Positions 43,115 to 51,399 of a DNA stretch of 64,000 bases are shown here, piece by piece; within the stretch, counting starts at the first letter, position 1, and every line of letters begins with the position of its first letter. The notes beneath the pieces were generated by a model that ran no database searches, was not told where the DNA came from, and saw nothing but the letters and a program-made list of their open reading frames with translations. The stretch covers positions 62,001 through 126,000 of the forward strand of contig JAXGQE010000004.1 of the NCBI GenBank assembly GCA_040766585.1, read 5' to 3'. This DNA comes from JAXGQE01 sp040766585. GTDB taxonomy: Bacteria > Bacillota > SLNR01. Both the position numbers and the translations under genes were made by a program.

Positions 43115-44407
43115 GTGTTTATTGATAAGGCTAAAATCAATCTGAAAGCCGGCAGTGGCGGAAACGGGGTCGTTGCTTTCCGTCGTGAGAAATTTGTTCC
43201 GGAAGGAGGCCCCAGCGGCGGTGACGGAGGCCGGGGCGGCGACATTGTTTTTTATGTGGATGAAGGCCTGCGGACATTGATGGATTTTCGATACCGCAGG
43301 CATTTTAAGGCAGGGCGCGGTGAACACGGCCAGGGAAAGAACATGCACGGTAAAAAAGGTGAAACTCTCATGGTGGCGGTTCCTCCCGGAACGGTTGTCT
43401 ACGATGATGATACGGGGGAGAAGATTGCTGATCTGGTTCACCCGGAGGATCAGGTTGTGGTGGTGTCCGGTGGACGAGGAGGGCGCGGAAATGCCCGATT
43501 CACATCATCCACCAATCGTGCACCGCGAATGGCAGAAAATGGGGAACCTGGTCAGGAACGGTGGGTACGGCTGGAACTGAAACTTTTGGCCGATGTGGGT
43601 CTGGTGGGGATGCCCAACGCCGGGAAGTCCACACTTCTTTCGGCCGTATCGGAAGCAAAACCTAAAATTGCCGATTATCCTTTTACCACCATGACTCCCC
43701 AGCTGGGCGTGGTCCAAGTCAATATGCACAGCAGTTTTGTACTGGCGGATATTCCCGGATTGATTGAGGGAGCCCATGATGGAGCCGGATTGGGACACGA
43801 CTTTTTAAAACACATCGAGAGAACCAAACTCCTGATCCATGTTCTGGATGCAGCCCCTCTGGACGGGCATGATCCTTTAGAAGATTATGTAACCATAGAA
43901 AACGAGCTGGCAACCTATAATCCGGAACTGGCAGCCCGACCCCGCCTGATTGCCCTGAATAAGATGGACTTGATCGAAGATTCACAGTCCGTGGATCGAA
44001 TGGCGGCTTACTTTGAGAATAGAGACTTGGAAGTGTTTCGGATATCTGCTGCTACCACCCAGGGTGTGCAGAGGCTGATGGAAAGGGCATATGAGCTCTT
44101 GGAAGAGATCCCGGATGAACAGCCGGGCGCCTTGGAGAGCACAGCAGAACGTGTCTACACCATGGACCCGAATCGGTTTTCCATTGAAAAGGAAGACGAT
44201 ATCTACATTGTCCGGGGCGAAAACATAGAGCGACTGGTGGCCATGACGAATTTCGATCAGGAAGAAGCCGTAGACCGGCTGCAGAATGCTGTTCGCAAAA
44301 TGGGCATCGAGCAGGCTTTAAGCAAGAAGGGCTTACGAAACGGAGATACGGTCCGGATCGGCAAGATCGAATTCGACTACTATTTACCGGAAGAAGATTT
44401 GGATTAA
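43115..44407 (+). CDS. obg: GTPase Obg (CgtA)
   Basis: Large-subunit assembly and stress GTPase of 430 residues. It has the glycine-rich Obg fold (KAGSGGNGVVAFRREKF), the G domain with GMPNAGKST (about residues 165-173), DIPGLIEGAHDGAGLG and NKMD, and the C-terminal OCT domain. The GTG at 43115 is preceded by AGGGATG. The order prp-rpmA-(spo0B)-obg is the classical Firmicute arrangement. Confidence 0.97.
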   Translation: MFIDKAKINLKAGSGGNGVVAFRREKFVPEGGPSGGDGGRGGDIVFYVDEGLRTLMDFRYRRHFKAGRGEHGQGKNMHGKKGETLMVAVPPGTVVYDDDTGEKIADLVHPEDQVVVVSGGRGGRGNARFTSSTNRAPRMAENGEPGQERWVRLELKLLADVGLVGMPNAGKSTLLSAVSEAKPKIADYPFTTMTPQLGVVQVNMHSSFVLADIPGLIEGAHDGAGLGHDFLKHIERTKLLIHVLDAAPLDGHDPLEDYVTIENELATYNPELAARPRLIALNKMDLIEDSQSVDRMAAYFENRDLEVFRISAATTQGVQRLMERAYELLEEIPDEQPGALESTAERVYTMDPNRFSIEKEDDIYIVRGENIERLVAMTNFDQEEAVDRLQNAVRKMGIEQALSKKGLRNGDTVRIGKIEFDYYLPEEDLD

Positions 44408-44451
44408 AATGATACGCTGGATATCCACGGGATGATGGATACCCGGACGAT

Positions 44452-44483
44452 AAAACCGGTGCGATGGTATCACCGGTTTTTTT
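44452..44483 (+). terminator. Terminator after obg
   Basis: The 10-bp stem AAAACCGGTG/CACCGGTTTT (44452-44461/44471-44480), followed by more Ts to 44483. Confidence 0.92.
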
Positions 44484-44511
44484 GACAGCGGTATCGGATA
44501 CAGGGTACAAT
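44482..44511 (+). promoter_or_regulatory. Promoter of the glycosyltransferase genes
   Basis: TTGACA (44482-44487), an 18-base spacer and TACAAT (44506-44511). The -35 box starts within the T tract of the preceding terminator. Confidence 0.7.
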
Positions 44512-44557
44512 CAGGGAAGAGAAATCGGATGCACTTTGATCTTGGGGAGGATGGCTG

Positions 44558-45493
44558 GTGGAAAACGATGCGATCGCTGTGATAGTACCGGTATACAACA
44601 CGGAGCCTTATTTGCACCCGTGCATCCAGTCTATTCTGAAGCAGACTCATCGGAATCTGGAGGTCATCTTGATTGATGATGGTTCCACTGACCAAAGCGG
44701 TGCAATGTGCGATGACTTCGCAGAAAAGGATTCCCGAGTCAGAGTGATTCATCAGGACAACCAGGGGTTGTCAGCTGCTCGAAACAACGGGCTTGACTGC
44801 AGTGTCAGTCCATATGTGTTTTTTGTGGACAGCGATGACTGGCTTCTGCCGGACTGTCTGCAGCAGCTCATGGAGTTTATGGCGGCCGGACAATCCGATG
44901 TTGCCATGTGCCGATTGGAAAGAACGGACGGAAAAGGATATTCTGCCGGGTTATCTGAACCGGAATGGGCGAGGACATGGCAGAAGAAAGAGGCTCTGGA
45001 ATACATAGATCGTCAATTGTCGGGTCTGATGTCTGTGGCATGCGGTAAGTTATTGAAACGGAATCTCTTCCAAAACATTCGATTCCCAGTAGGCCGCTAT
45101 CATGAAGACGAGTTTACGACTTATCGACTGCTTTTCAATGCCGAAAGAATCGGGGTCATGAATCGCTTCCTGTACATGCACCGGATTCGAGAAAACAGCA
45201 TCACCCAATCCCGGCTCAGTGTTACACGAGCCAAAGATGCTGTGGAAGCTTGGATGGAAAGAGGCATGTTCTTCCAGTCTCAGGGCATGGGCTCATTGGC
45301 TCTGTCCTCATTTAGCTATGCCAATCATTTGATGCGCGTGTATTCTGAGAGATTGAAAGGGAACATGACGGACAGTGAAATTCAAACGTGGCAGGAATTG
45401 AAGCAGGCTTGGGCTGCTGCAGTCAGGACATTGCCGCCGACCATTCGTTTCCGTTTGGCTGCAGGCCGCCTGCGACGGTATATTTCAAAATAG
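44558..45493 (+). CDS. Glycosyltransferase family 2
   Basis: A 311-residue GT-A enzyme that transfers an activated sugar to a surface glycan or lipid acceptor; the substrate is unknown. It starts IAVIVPVYNTEPYL, with LIDDGSTDQS, the GLSAARNNGL loop, and the metal-binding DSDDW. The C-terminal region is not recognisable. The GTG start follows GGGGAGG. With the next gene it forms a two-gene surface-glycan unit between housekeeping genes. Confidence 0.88.
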   Translation: MENDAIAVIVPVYNTEPYLHPCIQSILKQTHRNLEVILIDDGSTDQSGAMCDDFAEKDSRVRVIHQDNQGLSAARNNGLDCSVSPYVFFVDSDDWLLPDCLQQLMEFMAAGQSDVAMCRLERTDGKGYSAGLSEPEWARTWQKKEALEYIDRQLSGLMSVACGKLLKRNLFQNIRFPVGRYHEDEFTTYRLLFNAERIGVMNRFLYMHRIRENSITQSRLSVTRAKDAVEAWMERGMFFQSQGMGSLALSSFSYANHLMRVYSERLKGNMTDSEIQTWQELKQAWAAAVRTLPPTIRFRLAAGRLRRYISK

Positions 45494-45568
45494 GGGTAGG
45501 TTCACTGATCGAATGACACGGTTTCACAGTCGGCCGGGTGGTATAGTATGAATATGGGAGAAGAAAGA

Positions 45569-46768
45569 ATGAAACGAAGAATTCTGTTTATTATGCCGGA
45601 TATGCATATTGGCGGTTCAGTGCGAAATTTTCTCAGTCTGGTCAGTTTGATGGATCCCCAGCGTTATGACATTACCCTCATTCTTTTTCGGCGAGAGGGT
45701 CCTCTGCTGAACCAGCTGCCGGATTATGTGCGAGTCAGAGAGTTTCCTCAAGTATTCAGAGACTTTCAGCTCCCCTGGAAGGAGTCTATTCTAAACCTGA
45801 TGGGTACGCATCCTTCAGTGGCTTTCTTGCGGTTGATACGGCTCCTTTTTGGACTGATTCCTTCATTCAGGAAGCATCGGTCCCAGAAAGAATGGATATT
45901 TTTAAAGAGAATCCTGCCTCCCCTTGAACCAGAGTACGATGCGGCGGTGGGTTACCTGCAGACGGTCTCTGTGTATTATGCGGTGGACAAAGTGACGGCT
46001 GGCACCAAAATCGGCTTTATTCGAAATGAATACACCCGGGGGCGGTACGATGCGGAGTTTGATGCCCCCTATTTCCGCAAGCTTGATTATCTGGGTACAG
46101 TGTCGGAAAGCGGTCTGGAAGATCTCAGTCGGGTATTTCCGGATCTGCAAGGGAAAATCCATCTGGTCCCCAATGTGGTGTCACCGGTGTTCCTGCGGGA
46201 CATGGCTGCCCGGGAAGAATCTCCCTTTGATGGAGATAGCTCCTTCCACATTGTCAGTCTGGGCCGGCTGGTGGATGTGAAAGGATTTGATCTGGCTGTC
46301 CAGGCGCTGCAAATTCTGCGCAGTCAGGGCATGAAAGTGATCTGGCATGTGATTGGCAGCGGCCCCCAGGAGAAGGAATTGGTTGAACTGATTGCAAATG
46401 CGGGATTGCGCGATTCATTTATTCTGGAGGGAGAAAAAGTCAATCCGTATCCTTATGTAAGACATGCGGATCTGTATGTTCAAACCTCCCGGTCCGAAGG
46501 ATGGTGCATATCCCTGCAGGAAGCGATGGTGCTGGGGAAAGTTTGTGTTTCCACTGATTTTGATACTGCCCGGGAGCAGATTGATCATGAGAAGACCGGC
46601 ATTCTTTGCGGGAAAAGCGGAGTGCAGATTGCCGAAGCGGTAAAACGATTGATGCTTGACATTCATTTGTATAAGAAGATCCAGGACAATGTATCCCGCA
46701 TTCCGTGGGATACCGACTCGGCTCTGGCATCTTTTCTGCAGATGGTAGAGCCCATCCATAGAGAATAA
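45569..46768 (+). CDS. Glycosyltransferase family 4
   Basis: A 399-residue GT-B enzyme. The N-terminal domain starts RRILFIMPDMHIGGSVRNFL, typical of nucleotide-sugar-dependent transferases acting on poly- or oligosaccharides. The C-terminal domain has SLGRLVDVKGFDLAVQAL and the E-x7-E motif in SRSEGWCISLQEAM. I chose the ATG at 45569 with GGGAGAAG upstream; an ATG at 45548 would add seven residues. Confidence 0.88.
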   Translation: MKRRILFIMPDMHIGGSVRNFLSLVSLMDPQRYDITLILFRREGPLLNQLPDYVRVREFPQVFRDFQLPWKESILNLMGTHPSVAFLRLIRLLFGLIPSFRKHRSQKEWIFLKRILPPLEPEYDAAVGYLQTVSVYYAVDKVTAGTKIGFIRNEYTRGRYDAEFDAPYFRKLDYLGTVSESGLEDLSRVFPDLQGKIHLVPNVVSPVFLRDMAAREESPFDGDSSFHIVSLGRLVDVKGFDLAVQALQILRSQGMKVIWHVIGSGPQEKELVELIANAGLRDSFILEGEKVNPYPYVRHADLYVQTSRSEGWCISLQEAMVLGKVCVSTDFDTAREQIDHEKTGILCGKSGVQIAEAVKRLMLDIHLYKKIQDNVSRIPWDTDSALASFLQMVEPIHRE

Positions 46769-46896
46769 GGATGAATGGGGTATCGCATGCAGTCAAAAGA
46801 CACATCGTTCGCAGCAAAAACATGCATTTAAAAGAAAAAACGGGAGAAAAATGGCATTTGCTATGCTTCCACAGGGATTATGCAGGGAATTGCGAT

Positions 46897-46924
46897 TTGA
46901 CGTTGAACTAATATCTGTTGTAAA
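46897..46924 (+). promoter_or_regulatory. Possible promoter of nadD
   Basis: TTGACG (46897-46902), a 16-base spacer and TGTAAA (46919-46924). Both boxes depart from consensus. The 186-base gap upstream of nadD (46769-46954) shows nothing else. Confidence 0.4.
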
Positions 46925-46954
46925 GAAAAGTTCAGACTCAGGAGGGAAATATGG

Positions 46955-47593
46955 ATGCATGACAGATCTGTCGGCATCATGGGAGGTACCTTTGATCCGA
47001 TACATTACGGCCACCTTGTGATTGCTGAAGGGGCACGGGCGAGATACAACATGGACGAAATCATTTTTGTTCCCAGCGGAACACCGCCCCATAAAGTAAA
47101 CAGAGATATCACCGATGCGGAACATCGTTATCAGATGACACGGCTGGCTATTCAGGGAAATCCCCACTTTTGTGTATCCAGACTGGAAATTGATCGCCCG
47201 GGGTTGTCCTATGCTGTCGATACCATTCGAGCGCTGAGGGATCTGTATTCGGCCAACACAGAGCTGTATTTTATTACCGGCGCGGATGCCATCATGGAAA
47301 TCCTGTCCTGGAAGGATGTGGGGACCTTGATTTCCATGTGCCAGCTGGTGGCTGCGACCCGACCCGGGTATTCCCTGACCGGTCTGGAGGATATCGTCAG
47401 GCGAATCCGCACCCAACACCGCAAGGATTTCGTGGTTCATACCATGGAGGTTCCTGCACTGATGATCTCATCCACAGATATTCGCCGGCGGGTTGAGACG
47501 AACATGCCGATCAAATATTTGCTGCCGGATGCCGTGGAACAATATATTTATGATCACGCACTCTACCGGTGTCAGCACTGTATCGTCCGGTAA
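46955..47593 (+). CDS. nadD: Nicotinate-nucleotide adenylyltransferase
   Basis: Converts nicotinate mononucleotide to deamido-NAD. The 212-residue protein has the nucleotidyltransferase signature GGTFDPIHYGHL (about residues 10-21), PPHK, the ADAIMEILSWK region and the C-terminal ISSTDIRRR. An earlier ATG at 46951 is out of frame and opens a three-codon ORF (M-D-A-stop) that overlaps the true start, which could tune translation. The nadD-yqeK-LCP-rsfS order is a common Firmicute cluster. Confidence 0.94.
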   Translation: MHDRSVGIMGGTFDPIHYGHLVIAEGARARYNMDEIIFVPSGTPPHKVNRDITDAEHRYQMTRLAIQGNPHFCVSRLEIDRPGLSYAVDTIRALRDLYSANTELYFITGADAIMEILSWKDVGTLISMCQLVAATRPGYSLTGLEDIVRRIRTQHRKDFVVHTMEVPALMISSTDIRRRVETNMPIKYLLPDAVEQYIYDHALYRCQHCIVR

Positions 47594-47646
47594 CGGGCCC
47601 AGTGTTTTCATATCAACGACCCTTATCCGAAAGTGAGGTGATCCGG

Positions 47647-47895
47647 ATGGCAAAAACCCTGTATATCGGAAATCTACCCTGGGAATCGACGGAAGAAGAA
47701 CTGGAGAAAGTATTTTCAGAAATGGCTGAGGTTGAGAGTGTACGAATCATACGTGACCGTGAAACGCAGCGGTCCAAGGGATTCGGGTTTGTCGAAGTGG
47801 CAGATGACGCGAACATCGAAGAGATCATCGCCAAAACCAATGGTATGATGATGGGAGGAAGAACACTGGTTGTCAACGAAGCGAAACCTAGATAA
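47647..47895 (+). CDS. RRM-type RNA-binding protein
   Basis: An 82-residue single RNA recognition motif with RNP2 LYIGNL (residues 5-10) and RNP1 KGFGFVEV (about 44-51), including the aromatic residues that stack on RNA. Such small RRM proteins are scattered in bacteria and are often cold or stress responsive. The ATG at 47647 follows GAGGTGATCCGG. It has its own terminator and separates nadD from yqeK, an unusual insertion in this cluster. Confidence 0.9.
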   Translation: MAKTLYIGNLPWESTEEELEKVFSEMAEVESVRIIRDRETQRSKGFGFVEVADDANIEEIIAKTNGMMMGGRTLVVNEAKPR

Positions 47896-47923
47896 TCAAT
47901 ATGAGAAATCGGCAGGTTAGACG

Positions 47924-47957
47924 CCTCGGCTCCTCAAACCAACGGGCCGGGGTTTTT
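47924..47957 (+). terminator. Terminator after the RRM gene
   Basis: The stem CCTCGGC/GCCGGGG (47924-47930/47946-47952, one T.G pair) is followed by five Ts. Confidence 0.8.
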
Positions 47958-47963
47958 GATTTG

Positions 47964-47992
47964 TTTTCACCGGGGGCCGTTTGTGGTATAAT
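47964..47992 (+). promoter_or_regulatory. Promoter of yqeK-LCP-rsfS
   Basis: TATAAT (47987-47992) is preceded by TGG, an extended -10 element. A weak -35 box TTTTCA lies at 47964-47969 with a 17-base spacer. Confidence 0.65.
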
Positions 47993-48059
47993 ATCTTCCG
48001 TAAGTATTGCCAAGGTCCGATGATCCCAAGGCGGCAAGGCTTGAGGCGGTGAAAGACAG

Positions 48060-48629
48060 TTGTTGAAAATGGATCCTATGCGTAATATGCTTAGAAAAAT
48101 GATCACCCACAAGCGTTACCTGCATTCACTGGGAGTGGAGAAGACGGCCCGGGAACTGGCCGAGCGATACGGAGTGGATGTGGAGCGAACGACCTTGGCG
48201 GGTCTTTTGCACGATTGCGGGAAAGATTTGAGGGAGGAAGTGAAATCCGAGCTGCAGCCCATGCTGGAGAAGTATCGGCAGGAGCAAGACGACTCTCTAT
48301 ACCATGCTTATTTGGGCGCAGAGATTGCAAAAGAAATATTTCAGGTAAGTGATCCCGAGATTCTGTCAGCCATCCGCAAACATACACTGGGTGGAGCTGA
48401 TATGACGGATATGGAGAAAATCATTTATCTGGCAGATTTCTTTGAACCGGGACGGCGTTTTCCCGGTATGACTACCATCAAAGAAGCGGCCATGATGAGC
48501 CTGGACCAGGGTTTGCTGGAAGCCGCCCGGCAGACCATTCGCTACCTCTTGGAAAAAGGGGTACCCATTGAGCCCACAGTAGTTGAGATGTATAACAAAG
48601 TGTTAAACGACCTGGAAAGTGAGGAATAA
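48060..48629 (+). CDS. yqeK: HD-domain hydrolase YqeK (predicted Ap4A hydrolase)
   Basis: A 189-residue HD-superfamily protein. Members of YqeK symmetrically cleave diadenosine tetraphosphate. The metal site is visible as LHSLGVEKTA, LLHDCGKD (about residues 49-56), then HAYLGAE and IRKHTLGG. The TTG at 48060 is about eight bases after GAGGCGGTG; an ATG at 48069 is possible. The downstream LCP gene starts within eight bases of the stop. Confidence 0.9.
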   Translation: MLKMDPMRNMLRKMITHKRYLHSLGVEKTARELAERYGVDVERTTLAGLLHDCGKDLREEVKSELQPMLEKYRQEQDDSLYHAYLGAEIAKEIFQVSDPEILSAIRKHTLGGADMTDMEKIIYLADFFEPGRRFPGMTTIKEAAMMSLDQGLLEAARQTIRYLLEKGVPIEPTVVEMYNKVLNDLESEE

Positions 48630-48636
48630 GCAGAAG

Positions 48637-49878
48637 ATGAATTCTGTTCGAAAGAGAATCAGAAGGAAAAAGAGTACTTCTTTGGGAAGAAAAATACTTA
48701 CGTTTATGGGTATACTGCTGGCAGCAGTTCTTATATTGGTAGGAGTCAGTGCCATTACATTTTTCAGTGGATTGCAAAGCGGTCTGCTGCCGTCTGAAGG
48801 GGAGGGTATGCCGAAACCCCAGCCCGGTGAAAAAGTGAATATCCTGGTACTGGGTGTGGATGTGCCTTTGGATTCCAAAGGGAATGTGAACTATAACGTA
48901 CCTACACGGTCGGATACCATCATGCTGGCCAGTGTTGATTTGGATGATTCCACAATATCAGTGCTTTCCGTACCTCGGGATACCCGGGTGGAGATCCCCG
49001 GAAGGTCCGGATTCTACAAGATCAACAGCGCCCATGTTTATGGGGGACCAGGATTGGTGGTAAAAACCGTATCCGAGTTTTTGGATGTCCCAATCCACTA
49101 CTATGTACGGACCAATGTTGACGGCTTTTCCAGCATTGTAGATATTCTCGGCGGGGTTGAAATCGATGTGGAAAAAGACATGTATTATGTGGATGTCTAT
49201 CAAGATCTGGTCATCGACCTGAAAGAAGGCCTCCAGGTACTCGACGGCAAGAATGCCATCGGATATGTGCGGTACCGCAGTGATGGCAGTGACATTACCC
49301 GGATCGGCCGTCAACAAAAATTCTTAATGGCACTGGCGGATGAATTTTTGGATGTGTCTACATTGTTCAAGCTGCCGCGGTTGGCGGGTGAAATCGTTAA
49401 ATTCATTGATACCAACATGGAGGCAGGCGAGATGATGAGCCTGGCCAGGATCGTACTGAAAGCGGATCCCAGCGAAATTGCCATGAATATGATACCGGGT
49501 GAAGGACGAATGATCAATGGGGCCAGTTACTGGATTGCCGATCGCGACGCGCTGCAGGACATACTGGATCTTCAATTCTACGGTATTAACAAAGAAGAGA
49601 ATGCTCAAATCAGTGTGGAAGTATATAACGGAACCACAACTGTCGGTTTGGCCTCCCAGGTTGCGAGAATGCTCAGTGACAAGGGATTCAATGTAACTAA
49701 AATTGATAATGCCGACCAGCAGGACTATATGGAGACCAAGGTGATTTCCTATTCCGGTGATGACAGCAAAATTGAAGCGCTTGGCCGAGTGTTCTCGGAT
49801 GGAAAATTGTTTCGGGAAACAGATGCTGAAGCCGAAGCAGATATCGCCATTATTATCGGGCAGGATTTTATAAACTGA
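48637..49878 (+). CDS. LytR-CpsA-Psr (LCP) family cell-wall glycopolymer ligase
   Basis: Attaches teichoic-acid-like or other anionic glycopolymers to peptidoglycan outside the membrane. The 413-residue protein has a basic N-terminus, a membrane helix (about residues 18-42) and the LCP domain with RSDTIMLASVD, VPRDTRVEI, INSAHVYGG and the arginine motif VRYRSDGSDITRIGRQQ. A C-terminal LytR_C domain (about 320-410) follows. The ATG at 48637 is preferred; a GTG at 48619 overlaps yqeK. Confidence 0.92.
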   Translation: MNSVRKRIRRKKSTSLGRKILTFMGILLAAVLILVGVSAITFFSGLQSGLLPSEGEGMPKPQPGEKVNILVLGVDVPLDSKGNVNYNVPTRSDTIMLASVDLDDSTISVLSVPRDTRVEIPGRSGFYKINSAHVYGGPGLVVKTVSEFLDVPIHYYVRTNVDGFSSIVDILGGVEIDVEKDMYYVDVYQDLVIDLKEGLQVLDGKNAIGYVRYRSDGSDITRIGRQQKFLMALADEFLDVSTLFKLPRLAGEIVKFIDTNMEAGEMMSLARIVLKADPSEIAMNMIPGEGRMINGASYWIADRDALQDILDLQFYGINKEENAQISVEVYNGTTTVGLASQVARMLSDKGFNVTKIDNADQQDYMETKVISYSGDDSKIEALGRVFSDGKLFRETDAEAEADIAIIIGQDFIN

Positions 49879-49927
49879 TATGGAATTGGACAGTAGAGAG
49901 AGGAATCTGGAATCGGGAGGTAGATGC

Positions 49928-50296
49928 ATGCACTTACAATCGGAAGAGCTTGCCTTCATAGCTGCCCTGGCAGCCGATGAAAAGAAAGCGGACGACATTG
50001 TGGTCATGAACATGAAGGATTTAACTATTATCACGGATTACTTTGTGATATGTTCGGGCAGATCCAGTACTCAGGTTCAGGCTGTGGTGGATGGCATAGA
50101 AGAGAAGATGGAAAAAAAAGGAGTCCGGGTCAGTCATCGGGAAGGGTACCGGGAAGCAAAGTGGGTGCTGTTGGATTACGGCAGTATTATCGTTCACGTG
50201 TTTCAGGGAGAAGATCGGCTCTTTTATGATTTGGAACGATTGTGGTCCGATGCGCCTCTCATTCCATGGGAAACGCTTTCGGATACGACGGCTTGA
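49928..50296 (+). CDS. rsfS: Ribosome silencing factor RsfS
   Basis: A 122-residue protein that binds L14 and blocks subunit joining under starvation. Signature motifs are KKADDIVVMNM, TDYFVICSGRSSTQVQA, HREGYREAKWVLLDYGSIIVHVF (split) and FYDLERLWSDAP. The ATG at 49928 lies seven bases after GGGAGG. It is the last gene of the chromosomal backbone before the element at tRNA-Ala. Confidence 0.95.
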   Translation: MHLQSEELAFIAALAADEKKADDIVVMNMKDLTIITDYFVICSGRSSTQVQAVVDGIEEKMEKKGVRVSHREGYREAKWVLLDYGSIIVHVFQGEDRLFYDLERLWSDAPLIPWETLSDTTA

Positions 50297-50332
50297 CGGC
50301 AGAGCCACAATCTTGTATAATCAAAAAGGCGT

Positions 50333-50408
<76 letters not shown>

Positions 50409-50420
50409 AAGAAACCAAGT

Positions 50421-50445
50421 AACCGCGCGGGTTTGCGCGGTTTTT
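50421..50445 (+). terminator. Terminator after tRNA-Ala
   Basis: The stem AACCGCGC/GCGCGGTT (50421-50428/50435-50442) is followed by Ts. Confidence 0.85.
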
Positions 50446-50465
50446 GTTTCCTTATATTTACAAAC

Positions 50466-50517
50466 AAAATCACCTAAAATCACTGAAAATCATGCACGTT
50501 GCCATCGTATTGCCATC
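50466..50517 (+). repeat. Phased short repeats near the left element end (candidate integrase arm sites)
   Basis: AAAATCA occurs at 50466, 50476 and 50486, exactly 10 bases (one helical turn) apart. TTGCCATC follows twice, at 50499 and 50510. Short phased repeats beside a tRNA attachment site are typical of integrase arm-binding sites; the assignment is inferred. Confidence 0.45.
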
Positions 50518-50670
50518 AAAATTACAGGCGATTGTGAGCAGTATAGGGTGAAATACGACAATTAGATATGATTTTGTTCAAATTGCGACAATTCTCAAAT
50601 TTAGCGAATTTTGACGAGTAATAATCAAGATCTGCTTCACCCATTTATTGTTATTTGTGCATTTATTTGA

Positions 50671-50699
50671 TTGATGGCTGTCCAACAATGTGATATACT
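50671..50699 (+). promoter_or_regulatory. Promoter of the GlsB-like gene
   Basis: TTGATG (50671-50676), a 17-base spacer and TATACT (50694-50699). Confidence 0.65.
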
Positions 50700-50801
50700 C
50701 TCCTACATAGTATCTGATACCCAAATTTATTCTTCATGCCAGCAGGCGGGGGAGCTTCTCCAGTCCGAATTCTCCATTCTACAGCAATCGGAGTGATTGG
50801 A

Positions 50802-51050
50802 ATGGGTATAGTATCATGGTTGGCAGCGGGTGCATTAGTTGGATGGTTAGCGGGGGAAGACGTAACAGGAGAAGGACTCGGACTGTTTGGCAATATTGTG
50901 GTTGCCGTAGTTGGTGCTTTGCTTGGGGGTTGTTTTGCAGGCACAGTATTTGCAGTTCAAAATCCTATTTCCATTTTTAGCACTATTACTCTGATCTCGG
51001 CTTTCTTTGGAGCAAGACTGCTGTTATATATAACAGAAATTTTTTGTTGA
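50802..51050 (+). CDS. GlsB/YeaQ/YmgE family small membrane protein
   Basis: An 82-residue protein with three hydrophobic segments and the family signature WLAAGALVGWLAG, followed by GLFGNIVVAVVGALLGG. These stress-linked small membrane proteins (transglycosylase-associated family) have no proven biochemical role. The ATG at 50802 is preceded by GGAG. The gene has its own promoter and lies between tRNA-Ala and the integrase, so it is element cargo or part of an older insertion. Confidence 0.75.
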   Translation: MGIVSWLAAGALVGWLAGEDVTGEGLGLFGNIVVAVVGALLGGCFAGTVFAVQNPISIFSTITLISAFFGARLLLYITEIFC

Positions 51051-51164
51051 TAGCCGCCTTGTCATAGGTTTAACAATATAGAAGACACCCTGGACGAACT
51101 GGGTCGCCAAATTCGAACACAGTTCAAGAAGAGGTGTCTTTCTAAATAAAGTAAGGATTCAGCA

Positions 51165-51362
51165 TTAACTATTTTCCTCGTTATTGATTTTTCTTTCTAT
51201 CGCTTCTAATTTTTCTCTTAGTTCAAGGATTTCCTTTCTTAGATCAATTTCTTTCTCAGCTTGGGTTTTGCTCTCCTTCAATTTTCTGGTATAGGCTGGC
51301 TGAGTTACAATTGCCCATATGATTCCTCCTAAGAACCCGTAGATAAGGATGAGTGTAAACAC
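51165..51362 (-). CDS. Small membrane-anchored coiled-coil protein
   Basis: A 65-residue protein with an N-terminal membrane helix (LILIYGFLGGIIWAIVT) followed by a charged coiled coil (EIDLRKEILELREKLEAIERK). The minus-strand GTG start at 51362 has GAGGTG eight bases upstream. No family is recognised. It lies downstream of, and in the same direction as, the integrase gene. Confidence 0.55.
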   Translation of the reverse strand: MFTLILIYGFLGGIIWAIVTQPAYTRKLKESKTQAEKEIDLRKEILELREKLEAIERKINNEENS

Positions 51363-51399
51363 GGTCAGATCACCTCTGTTTAGTATTTGGCCACTGAAA

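Noticed and set aside
51082..51140. AAGACACC/GGTGTCTT inverted pair around a short open frame, possible IS remnant or terminator
   Set aside because: The stem is only eight base pairs with a 43-base loop, and no transposase or IS end could be recognised.
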